A DNA stretch of 58,608 bases from Streptomyces sp. NRRL S-455 (GTDB taxonomy: Bacteria > Actinomycetota > Actinomycetes > Streptomycetales > Streptomycetaceae), in NCBI RefSeq assembly GCF_000717875.1, contig NZ_JOCT01000037.1:1-58608 (forward strand), in the 5' to 3' direction. Positions 50,436-58,608 of this stretch are shown here, piece by piece. Numbering within the stretch: position 1 is the stretch's first letter; every line of letters starts with the position of its first letter. Under the pieces are notes generated by a model, which was not told where the DNA came from, made no database searches, and worked only from the letters and a program-made list of their open reading frames with translations. The translations under genes were made by a program, and so were the position numbers.

Positions 50436-51221
50436 ATGTCCGCCGCCACCCAGGAGCGCATGCCTGCTCTGTACCTCAGTCACGGCGCCCCGCCACTGGC
50501 GGACGACCCGGTCTGGCCCGGTGAACTGGCCGCATGGTCGGCCGGCCTGCCGCGCCCCAGGGCGATCCTGATGATCTCCGCCCACTGGGAGGAGGCTCCG
50601 CTCGCCATCGGCGCCACCGAGACCGTCCCGCTCGTCTACGACTTCTGGGGCTTCCCGGAGCACTACTATCGGGTCACCTACGGCGCTCCGGGCGCACCGG
50701 AACTCGCCGAGTCGGTGCGGAAGCTGCTGCGCGCCCCCGGGGTTCCCGTCCAGGACGTCCCCGACCGCGGTCTCGACCACGGCGCGTACGTCCCGCTGGT
50801 CGAGATGTACCCGGAGGCCGACATCCCGGTCCTCCAGGTCTCCATGCCGACGCTCGACCCGGTCCGGCTGATGGAGATCGGCCGCAGGCTCGCGCCCCTG
50901 CGGGACGAGGGTGTGCTCATCGTCGGCTCCGGATTCTTCACCCACAACCTGGCGGCGCTCCGGCAGGGCGGCATCCCCGCCTGGTCGGCGGAGTTCGACG
51001 ACTGGGGCCGACGGGCGCTGGAGTCGCGTGACGTGGACGCCCTGCTCGACTTCACCCGCAAGTCGCCGGCGGGACAGCTCGCCCACCCGCGCACCGAGCA
51101 CTTCGCCCCGCTGTTCGTGACCATGGGCGCGGCCGACGCGACCGGTGAGCTGGACGCGCAGAAGTCCGTGATCGACGGGTTCTGGATGGGGCTGGCGAAG
51201 CGGTCGGTGCAGTTCGGCTGA
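50436..51221 (+). CDS. DODA-type (LigB superfamily) extradiol dioxygenase-like protein
   Basis: 261 residues; ATG 50436 follows GGAAGGAGCC. Fits the YgiD/4,5-DOPA dioxygenase group: LYLSHGAPPLADD (His ligand), ISAHWEEAPLAI (His), DHGAYVPLVEMYPEAD, GSGFFTHNL (His). The group opens catechol-type rings with Fe(II) or Zn. The natural substrate in Streptomyces is not known; the divergent MarR suggests phenolic induction. Confidence 0.9.
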   Translation: MSAATQERMPALYLSHGAPPLADDPVWPGELAAWSAGLPRPRAILMISAHWEEAPLAIGATETVPLVYDFWGFPEHYYRVTYGAPGAPELAESVRKLLRAPGVPVQDVPDRGLDHGAYVPLVEMYPEADIPVLQVSMPTLDPVRLMEIGRRLAPLRDEGVLIVGSGFFTHNLAALRQGGIPAWSAEFDDWGRRALESRDVDALLDFTRKSPAGQLAHPRTEHFAPLFVTMGAADATGELDAQKSVIDGFWMGLAKRSVQFG

Positions 51222-51231
51222 TCCCGCCGCC

Positions 51232-51753
51232 CTACGGCAGGGGCTTCTCGTACCAGGCCACGTCCCAGTAGCGGCCGAACTTGCGGCCGACCTCCCGGTA
51301 CGTGCCGACGTACCGGAAGCCGAAGCGCTCGTGCAGCCGGACGGACGCCTCGTTCGGCAGCGCTACACCCGCGTAGGCGCGGTGCAGGTCCTCGCCGGCC
51401 AGGGCCTCGAAGAGGGCCTTGTAGAGGAGCGTGCCGATGCCCCGGCGGCCGGCCTGTGGCGCGACGTACACCGTGGTCTCCACGGAGGTCGCGTAGGCGG
51501 GCTTCGGGCGGAACGGGCTGGATGTGGCGTAGCCCAGAATCTCCTGTGAGTCCGGGTCCGCGGCAACCATCAGGCGGTACGGGCCGTCTTCAGGGTGGGA
51601 GAGGAGCCAGGGGCGGCGTGCCTCCGGAGTGAAGATTTCGGTATCGAATGTGATCGCCGTCTCACGTACGTAGTGGTTGTAGAGGGCTGTGAGGTCCGTG
51701 AGGTCGCTCTCGACTCCCGGCCTGACCTGCACCTCTGTACGCTCCGTCGACAT
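51232..51753 (-). CDS. GNAT acetyltransferase, phosphinothricin acetyltransferase-like
   Basis: 173 residues from ATG 51753 (GGGAGGCGG). Follows the PAT/Bar pattern: ALYNHYVRETAITFDTE, VETTVYVAPQAGRRGIGTLL (acetyl-CoA loop), ALPNEASVRLHERFGF and YWDVAWYEKPLP. Acetylates an amino group of a small molecule; PAT-like genes beside hrdD occur in other Streptomyces. Real phosphinothricin activity is uncertain. Confidence 0.88.
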   Translation of the reverse strand: MSTERTEVQVRPGVESDLTDLTALYNHYVRETAITFDTEIFTPEARRPWLLSHPEDGPYRLMVAADPDSQEILGYATSSPFRPKPAYATSVETTVYVAPQAGRRGIGTLLYKALFEALAGEDLHRAYAGVALPNEASVRLHERFGFRYVGTYREVGRKFGRYWDVAWYEKPLP

Positions 51754-51814
51754 CCCGCCTCCCTGTGTGGCCGGACAGGGTACTGCATGATCAGAAAAAT
51801 TGACGGGTCGGTTG

Positions 51815-51841
51815 GGAATTCTGTCCTGATTCCAGTCGTTG
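51815..51841 (+). promoter_or_regulatory. SigR-type promoter of hrdD
   Basis: GGAAT at 51815-51819, an 18-base spacer and GTTG at 51838-51841 match the SigR consensus (GGAAT-N18-GTT). It lies ~105 bp upstream of the sigma gene. hrdD of S. coelicolor is a known SigR (thiol stress) target. Confidence 0.85.
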
Positions 51842-51945
51842 TTTCCATCGGATGCAGGGCACCCGAGGAGAGTCCGAAGAGTCCCGGAGACGGAGTCCAG
51901 CGTCCGCAGGACCACCCGCTGACCTCACCACGCAAGGGAGCTCGC

Positions 51946-52944
51946 ATGGCAACCCGTGCCGTCGCCCGTCGCCAGTCCGCCAACGGCGAGACGGCCCCCG
52001 CGGCAAGCAGTGTTCGCGCCCATGGCGGCGAGATCGCCGACCGCGACCTGGTCGGCATGTACCTCGACGAGATCGCGCGCACACCACTGCTCGACGCAGC
52101 CAGGGAAGTGGAGCTGTCCCAGGTCATCGAGGCGGGTGTGTTCGCGAAGCAGGTCCTCGACGGATACGAGGAGACCAAGGCGGACGCCACCCGCGAGGAG
52201 CTCGAGGCCCTGGTCGCCGACGCGGAGCGGGCCAAGGACATCTTCATCCGCTCCAACCTGCGCCTCGTCGTCGCCGTCGCCCGCCGCTACCCCCGCAGCG
52301 GCCTGCCGCTGCTGGACCTGATCCAGGAGGGCAACGCCGGCCTGGTGCGCGCGGTCGAGAAGTTCGACTACCGCAAGGGCTTCAAGTTCTCCACCTACGC
52401 GACGTGGTGGATCCGCCAGGCCATCACCCGCTCCATAGCCGACCAGTCCCGTACGATCCGCCTGCCCGTCCACCTGGTGGAGGAGCTGGGCCGGATCCGC
52501 CGGGTGCAGCGCGAGTTCAACCGTGAGCACGGGCGGGACCCGGAGCCCACGGAGATCGCCGCCGAGCTCGGCTCGACGCCGGAGCGCGTCACCGACGTGC
52601 TCGACTGGGCCCGCGATCCGGTCTCGCTGAACATGTCGGTGGACGACGAGGGGGAGACCCAGTTCGGCGACCTCCTGGAGGACACCTCGGCGGTGTCGCC
52701 CGAGCAGTCGGTGCTGACGCTGCTGCGCAGCGAGGAGCTCGACGACCTGATCGGCCGCCTCGACCAGCGCACGGCCTCCATCATCAAGATGCGCTACGGC
52801 ATCGAGGACGGCCGGGAGCGCACCCTGACCGAGGTCGGAAAGGAGCACGGCCTGACCCGCGAGCGCATCCGGCAGATCGAGAAGCACGCGCTGCTGGAGC
52901 TGAAGAAGCTGGCGCGCAGCACCGGCTTCGACGCGGCGGCGTGA
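51946..52944 (+). CDS. hrdD: Group 2 sigma factor HrdD
   Basis: 332 residues, the length of S. coelicolor HrdD; ATG 51946 follows AAGGGAG. Region 1.2 DLVGMYLDEIARTPLL; region 2 SNLRLVVAVARRYPRSGLPL, LLDLIQEGNAGLVRAVEKFD and FSTYATWWIRQAITRSIADQ; region 3 VHLVEELGRIRRVQREF; region 4 MRYGIEDGRERTLTEVGKEH and TRERIRQIEKHALLELK. Recognises housekeeping-like promoters; not essential. Confidence 0.96.
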   Translation: MATRAVARRQSANGETAPAASSVRAHGGEIADRDLVGMYLDEIARTPLLDAAREVELSQVIEAGVFAKQVLDGYEETKADATREELEALVADAERAKDIFIRSNLRLVVAVARRYPRSGLPLLDLIQEGNAGLVRAVEKFDYRKGFKFSTYATWWIRQAITRSIADQSRTIRLPVHLVEELGRIRRVQREFNREHGRDPEPTEIAAELGSTPERVTDVLDWARDPVSLNMSVDDEGETQFGDLLEDTSAVSPEQSVLTLLRSEELDDLIGRLDQRTASIIKMRYGIEDGRERTLTEVGKEHGLTRERIRQIEKHALLELKKLARSTGFDAAA

Positions 52945-53119
52945 CACCGCGTACGCCGGGTGGCGAAAGACCGCGCAAACATGGCGGTGTAACGCCGCTT
53001 AACGCGCAGGGCTCAGGGAACAAGACTTCCGGGTCCACCAGTTCGGGCCGGGGGCCACGTCCCTGGCCCCACAGAGCCAAGTCCCGTCGCAATCCCCCCG
53101 GCGCCGGGACTCTCCCAAG

Positions 53120-53165
53120 GCCGGGCTTCGGCGCCTCTCCCCCCGGGCGCCGGGCCCGGCTTTTT
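53120..53165 (+). terminator. Hairpin terminator after hrdD
   Basis: GCCGGGC (53120-53126) pairs with GCCCGGC (53154-53160), extended inside by GGCGCC/GGCGCC, and is followed by TTTTT. It belongs to a 328-bp gap (52945-53272) that also holds the TetR promoter. Confidence 0.75.
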
Positions 53166-53272
53166 CATGTCCGCGCTGACGGGCCGTGCAGGAGAGCGGG
53201 GCACCCCGTACCTGAACCACGGGGTGGCCCGCCAGATGGCAGATTGTGTCACATGGGCATACCCTGCCGGGC

Positions 53273-53956
53273 GTGAGCAGCACCACCCCGACCCCGCCTC
53301 AGCCCTCGCTGACCGAACGACGCAAGGCCGAGACGCGGATGGAGATCGCCCGGGTGGCGGCCGGACTCTTCGTGCGGGACGGTCTGCGCGCCACCCGCGC
53401 GGAGGACATCGCCCAGGCCGCCGGCATCGCCCCGCGCACGTTCTACCGGTACTTCGCCACCAAGGAGGAGGCCCTCGCCCCGCTCTACGCGGCCGGCGCC
53501 CAGCGCTGGGCGGAGGCGGTACGCGCGGTTCCCGCCGAGGTGGGCGTGCTTGAGGCCCTGGAGCAGGGGGTCCGCCACACCCTCACCCCGGGCGTCGGCG
53601 TCTCGGCGTCCTCCTGGGAGTGGGGCCGCACGCTCCTGCGCCTCGCCGAGGCGAACCCTTCCCTGCGCAGGGTGTGGACGGAGGTCTGTCAGGCCTCCGA
53701 ACGGATGATGGCCGAGGTGCTGCTGGAACGGGTGACACGTGCCCGTTCGGCAGGGGGGCACGCGGTGCCGGACGGTGGCGACGACGTTGCCGACGCCCCT
53801 GAACCGCGCTTCGCCGCCGCCGTCGCGAGCGCCGCCGTACGGACGGCCCTGGAGAGCTGGGCCGAGGGGGACGGGCCCCTGGAAGGCCCGGGAGGACCGG
53901 CGGAGCTGGCGTTGCGGAACCTCGCGGCGCTGCGGGACTTCCCATGGGGGTCGTGA
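53273..53956 (+). CDS. TetR-family regulator
   Basis: 227 residues from GTG 53273 (GTG 53246 also possible; no clear ribosome site for either). HTH: ETRMEIARVAAGLFVRDGLR, TRAEDIAQAAGIAPRTFYRY, FATKEEAL. Ligand domain with WTEVCQASERMMAEVLLERV. A TGTGTCACA-like palindrome overlaps 53246. No obvious target beside it. Confidence 0.86.
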   Translation: MSSTTPTPPQPSLTERRKAETRMEIARVAAGLFVRDGLRATRAEDIAQAAGIAPRTFYRYFATKEEALAPLYAAGAQRWAEAVRAVPAEVGVLEALEQGVRHTLTPGVGVSASSWEWGRTLLRLAEANPSLRRVWTEVCQASERMMAEVLLERVTRARSAGGHAVPDGGDDVADAPEPRFAAAVASAAVRTALESWAEGDGPLEGPGGPAELALRNLAALRDFPWGS

Positions 53957-54110
53957 GATGACGGGGGGTGGGGGCCTTCCTGCCGGGTCGTGAGCCGACG
54001 GGGCGGGAGCTTGCCTGTCGGGTCGTGAGCCCACGGGGCGGGGGGCCTGCCAGGACGTGAGCCGACGGGCGGGAGCTTGCCTGTCGGGACGAGCCGACGG
54101 GGGCCCATCC
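53941..54110. repeat. Imperfect ~35-bp tandem repeats between tetR and WYL genes
   Basis: About four units of GGGTCGTGAGCCGACGGGGC with GGGAGCTTGCCTGTC spacers. They fill the convergent gap and can fold into several stems, possibly acting as a terminator. Confidence 0.7.
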
Positions 54111-54133
54111 CGTCGGGGCCGTGGAACGACGGC

Positions 54134-55105
54134 TCACGTCCCGCCCTCGGCCGCCCTGCTCAACCGTGCCCCCAACTCCCGGACGGCCGTCACGAGTTCC
54201 TCCGGCTGACGCACCGTGAAGTCGCACTCCAGCATGGCCAGCCGGAACGCCACCCACGGCATCCCGTCTCCCACGGACCCCCTCAGCCGGCAACTGCTGT
54301 CGTCCAACGGCTCGGGCGTCCCGAGCCACTTGGGCAGCCGGGCGGCGACGAAGCGGGCCGGCGCGGCGAACGTGACCTCGAAGTCGTAGGAGTCCTGGTG
54401 CCGTTGCACCGACTGCCGGAGGTACTCCGCCGCGCTCCCCGTCGGCAGCTCGCGCGGCGCGAACCGCGCCCCGGTGGCGAACGGCTCGCTCACCCGGTCG
54501 ACGCGGAACGTACGCCAGTCGTCCCGGTCGATGTCATAGGCCACCAGGTACCAGCGGCGGCCCGTCGACACCAGCCGGTACGGCTCCGTCAGGCGCCGCG
54601 ACTCGGTGCCGTCCGCTGCCCGGTAGGCGAACCGCAGCCGCTCGTGCCCGGCCACCGTCGAGGCCATGACGGTCAGTGTCTCGGGCGCGATGCTCGGCCC
54701 GTCGCCGCTGGTCAGCGGAGTGGTCGCGGCCTGGAGCGTGGTCACGCGGTGGCGCAGCCGGCCGGGCAGCACCTGCTCCAGTTTGGCCAGCGCCCGTACC
54801 GACGCCTCGTCCAGGCCCTCCACCGCGTGCCCCGCCCCGGCGCGCAGCCCGACCGCGATGGCCACCGCCTCCTCGTCGTCCAGCACGAGCGGCGGCATCG
54901 CCTTGCCCGCGACCAGCCGGTAGCCGCCGTCGGCGCCCTTGGTCGCCTGCACCGGATAGCCCAGTTCGCGCAGCCGGTCTATGTCCCGTCGGACCGTGCG
55001 GCGGGACACCCCGAGCCGGTCGGCGAGCTCGCCGCCGGGCCATTCGCGGGGCGTCTGGAGGAGGGAGAGGAGCGTCAGCAGCCGGGCCGGGGTGTCCGTC
55101 GTCAT
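54134..55105 (-). CDS. WYL-domain transcriptional regulator (DeoR-like HTH)
   Basis: 323 residues from ATG 55105. N-terminal HTH: ARLLTLLSLLQTPREWPGGE, LADRLGVSRRTVRRDIDRLR. WYL domain near 155-230: RLRFAYRAADGTESRRLTEP, YRLVSTGRRWYLVAYDIDRD, and a WCX-type C-terminus. Divergent from an MFS exporter across 62 bp, which it probably controls. Confidence 0.92.
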   Translation of the reverse strand: MTTDTPARLLTLLSLLQTPREWPGGELADRLGVSRRTVRRDIDRLRELGYPVQATKGADGGYRLVAGKAMPPLVLDDEEAVAIAVGLRAGAGHAVEGLDEASVRALAKLEQVLPGRLRHRVTTLQAATTPLTSGDGPSIAPETLTVMASTVAGHERLRFAYRAADGTESRRLTEPYRLVSTGRRWYLVAYDIDRDDWRTFRVDRVSEPFATGARFAPRELPTGSAAEYLRQSVQRHQDSYDFEVTFAAPARFVAARLPKWLGTPEPLDDSSCRLRGSVGDGMPWVAFRLAMLECDFTVRQPEELVTAVRELGARLSRAAEGGT

Positions 55106-55167
55106 ACAGGCGAGGATGCCGCACCAGTAGGACACGATCTGACCTATTGGGGGTCTAGTTTCGATCC

Positions 55168-56670
55168 ATGACCTCCACCGAGACCATCCCCAGCACGGAC
55201 GGCGGCGGCACCGACCGCCGCCGTTGGTACGCCCTCGCGATCGTGATGACCGCGGCCTTCATGGACCTCGTCGACGTCACGATCGTCAACGTGGCCATCC
55301 CGTCGATCCAGCGTGAGGCGGGCGCGTCCTTCAGTCAGATCCAGTGGATCACCGCCGGATACGCCCTCGCCTTCGCCGCCGGGCTGATCACCGGGGGACG
55401 GCTCGGCGACATCCACGGCCGCAAGCGGGTCTTCCTGGTCGGCATCGGCGGCTTCACCGTCGCCTCCGCCCTGTGCGGTCTCGCGGTGAACCCCGAGATG
55501 CTGGTCGCCTCGCGGATCCTGCAGGGCGGCATGGCCGCGCTGATGGTGCCGCAGGTGCTGTCGATCGTGCACGCCACCTTCCCGGCACACGAACGCGGCA
55601 AGGTGTTCGGGATGTTCGGCGCGGTCGTGGGCCTGGGAGCCGTGTCCGGGCCGCTGCTCGGCGCGCTGCTGACCGAGTGGGACCTGTTCGGGTGGGGCTG
55701 GCGGTCGATCTTCCTGATCAACCTGCCCGTGGGTGTCGCGGGCCTGGTCCTCGGCAGCCGCTTCATCACCGAGTCCAGGGCGCCGCGGGCCCTGAAACTG
55801 GACCTGGTGGGGGTCGCGCTGGTGACGCTCGGTCTGCTGATGCTGATCTACCCGCTCACCCGCGGGCGCGAGCTGGGCTGGCCGCTGTGGGGGTACGTGT
55901 CGATGGCCGGGTCGCTCGTCGTTCTCGCGGTGCTGGTGGCGTACGAGATGCGGAAGGCCCGTCGGGATGGTTCCCCGCTGGTCGAGCTGTCGCTGTTCCG
56001 GGTCAAGAGCTTCGCGGCCGGGATCGCCGTACAGACCGTCTTCGGGGTCGCGCTGGGCGTGTTCTTCCTGGTGTGGACGCTGTACATGCAGATCGGGCTG
56101 GGGTGGAGCCCGCTGAAGGCCGGACTGACCGGGGTGCCGTTCTCGATCGCCGTGTCGGCGGCGGCCGGGCTGTCGGTGCAGATGCTCGTCCCGCGCTTCG
56201 GGCGCAAGGTGCTCCAGGCGGGCGCGCTGGTCATGGCGGGCGGGGTCCTGCTCTATGTCTGGGAGTCCGCGCACTACGGGCTCGGGATCACGCCCTGGCA
56301 GATGGCGCTGCCCCTCGTGGTGATGGGGATCGGCATGGGGCTGATCTTCGCGCCGCTGACCGACGCGATCCTCTCCGAGGTGCCGCGCGAGCACGCCGGC
56401 TCCGCCTCCGGTCTGATCAACACCGTGCAGCAGATGGGCAACGCGCTGGGGCTCGGCCTGGTCTCGGTGGTGTTCTTCGGCACGATCGGCGATCACCTGA
56501 GCCTGAACCAGATCGGTCCTGCCTTCGGGCACGCCTTCGAGAACGCGCTGGGGTGGGTGGCCGCGGTGATGGGCGTCATCTTCCTGCTGATGTTCGCCCT
56601 GCCGAAGCGGCCGGCGCTGCACGTCGAGGGTCAGGAGCCGGACGGGGAGAGCGAACCGGCGCTGGCCTGA
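55168..56670 (+). CDS. MFS drug exporter, DHA2 family
   Basis: 500 residues, 14 predicted helices. Motifs: DLVDVTIVNVAIPSIQRE, GGRLGDIHGRKRVF, ASRILQGGMAALMVPQVLS, and EHAGSASGLINTVQQMGNAL. A second exporter of the same broad family as 48188-49723 but under a different regulator (WYL). Confidence 0.92.
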   Translation: MTSTETIPSTDGGGTDRRRWYALAIVMTAAFMDLVDVTIVNVAIPSIQREAGASFSQIQWITAGYALAFAAGLITGGRLGDIHGRKRVFLVGIGGFTVASALCGLAVNPEMLVASRILQGGMAALMVPQVLSIVHATFPAHERGKVFGMFGAVVGLGAVSGPLLGALLTEWDLFGWGWRSIFLINLPVGVAGLVLGSRFITESRAPRALKLDLVGVALVTLGLLMLIYPLTRGRELGWPLWGYVSMAGSLVVLAVLVAYEMRKARRDGSPLVELSLFRVKSFAAGIAVQTVFGVALGVFFLVWTLYMQIGLGWSPLKAGLTGVPFSIAVSAAAGLSVQMLVPRFGRKVLQAGALVMAGGVLLYVWESAHYGLGITPWQMALPLVVMGIGMGLIFAPLTDAILSEVPREHAGSASGLINTVQQMGNALGLGLVSVVFFGTIGDHLSLNQIGPAFGHAFENALGWVAAVMGVIFLLMFALPKRPALHVEGQEPDGESEPALA

Positions 56671-56679
56671 GAGCGGGGG

Positions 56680-56712
56680 ACGGGCCCGGCACCCTCAGGG
56701 TGCCGGGCCCGT
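56680..56712. terminator. Perfect 16-bp hairpin terminator
   Basis: ACGGGCCCGGCACCCT (56680-56695), one-base loop region, AGGGTGCCGGGCCCGT (56697-56712), followed by TCTTGATTT. Ends the MFS mRNA 10 bp after its stop. Confidence 0.88.
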
Positions 56713-56824
56713 TCTTGATTTCTGATCATGCCCGATTGGGTCCGAACCTGTTTACTTTGGCGAAATCTCGGCGTAGCCTCCCGCTGAAACCACACGTTCG
56801 GGCATGAGTCGGAGGCGAACAGAC

Positions 56825-57586
56825 ATGTACGCACCGGAGCGGCAGCAGGAGATCCTCCGGCTCGCCCGTGACGGCGGCCGAGTGGATGTCGTGTCGCTGG
56901 CCGAGGAGTTCCAGGTGACGGCGGAGACGATCCGCCGGGATCTGAAGGCCCTCGACCGCGCCGGCCTGGTCCGCCGGGTGCACGGCGGCGCCATCCCGGC
57001 CGGGCGTCTCGACTTCGAGCCGGACCTCGCCGAGCGCGAGACCACGGCCCCCGACGAGAAGGACCGCATCGCCAAGGCGGCCCTCGCGGAACTGCCCACC
57101 GAGGGCACGATGATCCTCGACGCCGGCACGACGGTGGCCCGCATGGCCGCCGCCCTCCCCCTGGATGCCTCGCTCACCGTCGTCACGCACAGCCTGCCCA
57201 TCGCGGCCCGCCTCGCCGACCACCCCGGCATCCAGCTCCACCTCATCGGGGGGCGCGTACGGCACCGTACGCGCGCCGCCGTGGATGCCTGGGCGCTCAG
57301 GGCGTACGGCGAGATCCGCGCCGACGTGCTGTTCGTGGCCGCCAACGGCTTCTCCGCCGAACATGGTCTGACCACTCCCGATCTCGCCGAGGCCGCCGTG
57401 AAGCGCGCGGCCGTGGCCGCCGCCCGCCGCGTGGTGCTGCTCGCCGACTCCTCCAAGCACGGCCAGGAGCACTTCGCCCGCTTCGGCGACCTGAGCGACG
57501 TGGACCTGCTGATCACCGACAGCGGGCTGAGCCCCGAAGACACCGTCGCCATCGAGCGCGGCGGCACGGAAGTAGTGCGCGCATGA
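56825..57586 (+). CDS. fruR: DeoR-family regulator of the fructose operon
   Basis: 253 residues; ATG 56825 has GGAGG nine bases before, preferred over ATG 56804. HTH: RQQEILRLARDGGRVDVVSL, AEEFQVTAETIRRDLKAL. Sugar-phosphate domain: GTMILDAGTTVARMAAAL, RADVLFVAANGFSAEHGLTT, LLADSSKHGQEHFARFG. Its stop overlaps fruK as ATGA, so it heads the fruR-fruK operon; fructose-1-phosphate is the expected effector. Confidence 0.92.
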   Translation: MYAPERQQEILRLARDGGRVDVVSLAEEFQVTAETIRRDLKALDRAGLVRRVHGGAIPAGRLDFEPDLAERETTAPDEKDRIAKAALAELPTEGTMILDAGTTVARMAAALPLDASLTVVTHSLPIAARLADHPGIQLHLIGGRVRHRTRAAVDAWALRAYGEIRADVLFVAANGFSAEHGLTTPDLAEAAVKRAAVAAARRVVLLADSSKHGQEHFARFGDLSDVDLLITDSGLSPEDTVAIERGGTEVVRA

Positions 57587-58530
57587 TCCTCACCGTCACC
57601 CCCAACCCGTCCCTGGACCGAACCTACGAGGTGCCGTCCCTCGACCGCGGCGAGGTCATCCGCGCCACCGGCGAGCGGATGGACCCGGGCGGCAAGGGCG
57701 TGAACGTCTCGCGCGCGGTCGCCGCTGCCGGGCAGCGCACCGTGGCGGTCCTGCCCCTGGGCGGCGCCCCGGGCGCGCTCGTCGCCGACCTGCTCGACCA
57801 GCAGGGCATCGAGGTCTCGCCGGTCCCGGTCGCCGGGGCCACCCGCTCCAACATCGCCCTCGCCGAGGCCGACGGCGTCCTGACGAAGATCAACGCGCCG
57901 GGCCCCGAACTCTCCGACGCCGAACGTGAACTGCTCCTGGAGACCGTGCGGCAGCAGTCCCGCGACGCCTCCTGGATCGCCTGCTGCGGCAGCCTTCCGC
58001 GCGGCCTCGCCCCCTCCTGGTACGCCGACCTGGTCGCCCGCACCCACGCCGCCGGGGCGCGGATCGCCCTGGACACCTCCGGACCCGCGCTGCTCGCGGC
58101 CCTGCGCGAGCGGCCCGACGTGGTCAAGCCGAACGCCGAGGAGCTCGCGGGTGCCGTCGGCCGTCCCCTCGCCACCGTCGGCGACGCCGTGAAGGCCGCC
58201 GTCGAACTGCGTGAGATGGGTGCCCGGGCCGTCCTCGCGAGCCTCGGCGCCGACGGGCAGCTGCTGGTGTCCGGCGAGGGCGCCTGGTTCGGCAGCGCCC
58301 GCGTCGACACGGTCCGCAGCAACGTGGGCGCCGGTGACTCCTCCCTCGCCGGTTTCCTGATCGCCGGTGGCAGCGGCCCCGAGGCCCTCGCCTCCGCTGT
58401 CGCCCACGGCGCGGCCGCCGTCCAGCTTCCCGGCAGCGTCATGCCGAAGCCGGGCGACCTCGACCCTGCCGCCGTGACGGTCACGGCCGACATCCCGGCG
58501 GACCGAGCACTGAAGGAGCCGGTGTCATGA
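57583..58530 (+). CDS. fruK: 1-phosphofructokinase
   Basis: 315 residues, PfkB fold: MILTVTPNPSLDRTYEVPSL, GGKGVNVSRAVAAAG, VKPNAEELAGAVG, and NVGAGDSSLAGFL with catalytic Asp252. Converts fructose-1-phosphate, made by the fructose PTS, to fructose-1,6-bisphosphate. Sits between fruR and a third gene, overlapping both by 4 bp. Confidence 0.94.
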   Translation: MILTVTPNPSLDRTYEVPSLDRGEVIRATGERMDPGGKGVNVSRAVAAAGQRTVAVLPLGGAPGALVADLLDQQGIEVSPVPVAGATRSNIALAEADGVLTKINAPGPELSDAERELLLETVRQQSRDASWIACCGSLPRGLAPSWYADLVARTHAAGARIALDTSGPALLAALRERPDVVKPNAEELAGAVGRPLATVGDAVKAAVELREMGARAVLASLGADGQLLVSGEGAWFGSARVDTVRSNVGAGDSSLAGFLIAGGSGPEALASAVAHGAAAVQLPGSVMPKPGDLDPAAVTVTADIPADRALKEPVS

Positions 58531-58608
58531 CCTACCCCGAGCAGCCGGTACCGGCCCCTGAGCGGCGAGCCCGCCCGTTACTCACCGGCCCCGCCCCCGT
58601 CACCCCCC
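58527..58608 (+). CDS. Start of the gene after fruK, probably fructose PTS EII (partial)
   Basis: ATG 58527 overlaps the fruK stop (ATGA). Only 27 codons are visible (TYPEQPVPAPERRARPLLTG), a polar Pro-rich start that is not diagnostic. The fruA PTS permease follows fruK in other Streptomyces, so that is the likely identity. Confidence 0.6.
   Translation, partial: MTYPEQPVPAPERRARPLLTGPAPVTP

Overview
The window is a piece of a high-GC actinomycete chromosome, almost certainly Streptomyces. Evidence for this is the strong G/C third-position bias, many GTG starts and ATGA/GTGA/TGATG overlaps, a HrdD-type sigma factor behind a SigR-type promoter, a Tat-exported glycosidase, rare TTA codons in foreign genes, and a pSAM2-like integrative and conjugative element (AICE).

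Left part, 1-14.3 kb: a fructan/glycan utilisation locus. A secreted GH32 levanase (cut by the window edge) diverges from a LacI regulator. Then come a lipoprotein sugar-binding protein, two ABC permeases, a cytoplasmic GH3 glucosidase, a cytoplasmic GH32 fructosidase and a Tat-exported multidomain GH30 glycanase. Extracellular enzymes would cut the polymer, the ABC importer would take up oligosaccharides, and the cytoplasmic GH3/GH32 would finish them. No ABC ATPase is present, as is usual where a shared MsiK-type ATPase is used. An FG-GAP propeller gene follows, bracketed by a 46-bp duplicated piece of an IS.

14.3-28.3 kb: IS debris, an unusual cytidine-deaminase-like/ASCH fusion gene, then an eight-gene minus-strand aromatic catabolic operon. 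In transcription order it holds FAH, cyclase, FAD monooxygenase, amidohydrolase, extradiol dioxygenase, second FAH, SDR and CoA-transferase A/B (counting A/B as one step). A LysR gene diverges from it and an MFS transporter follows. A collapsed SDR copy, an EthD remnant and an IS3 remnant show ongoing decay.

28.3-43.6 kb: a 15.2-kb AICE inserted in the 3' half of a tRNA-Arg(CCT) gene, bounded by a perfect 43-bp repeat. Its right half carries the classic backbone: Nudix (Pif-like), GntR/KorSA-like repressor with repeated operators, SCO3933-like protein, FtsK/TraB translocase, DUF2637 and Spd-type proteins, replication initiator, Xis and tyrosine integrase. Its left half is cargo: small membrane proteins, an Mrr-like nuclease, a DUF6602-like protein with an altered active-site motif, a protein with a HEPN-type R-x4-H motif, a structured repeat element and several unknown genes. 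I regard this cargo as the best candidate for an undescribed (probably anti-phage or anti-plasmid) system.

43.6-58.6 kb: ordinary chromosomal genes. These are a double-IclR regulator, an M6 metalloprotease, TetR with an MFS exporter separated by a 21-bp repeat array, MarR divergent from a DODA-type dioxygenase, a PAT-like acetyltransferase divergent from hrdD, TetR, a WYL regulator divergent from an MFS exporter, and the start of a fruR-fruK fructose operon. All calls come from reading the sequence and recalled family knowledge; no database search was run.
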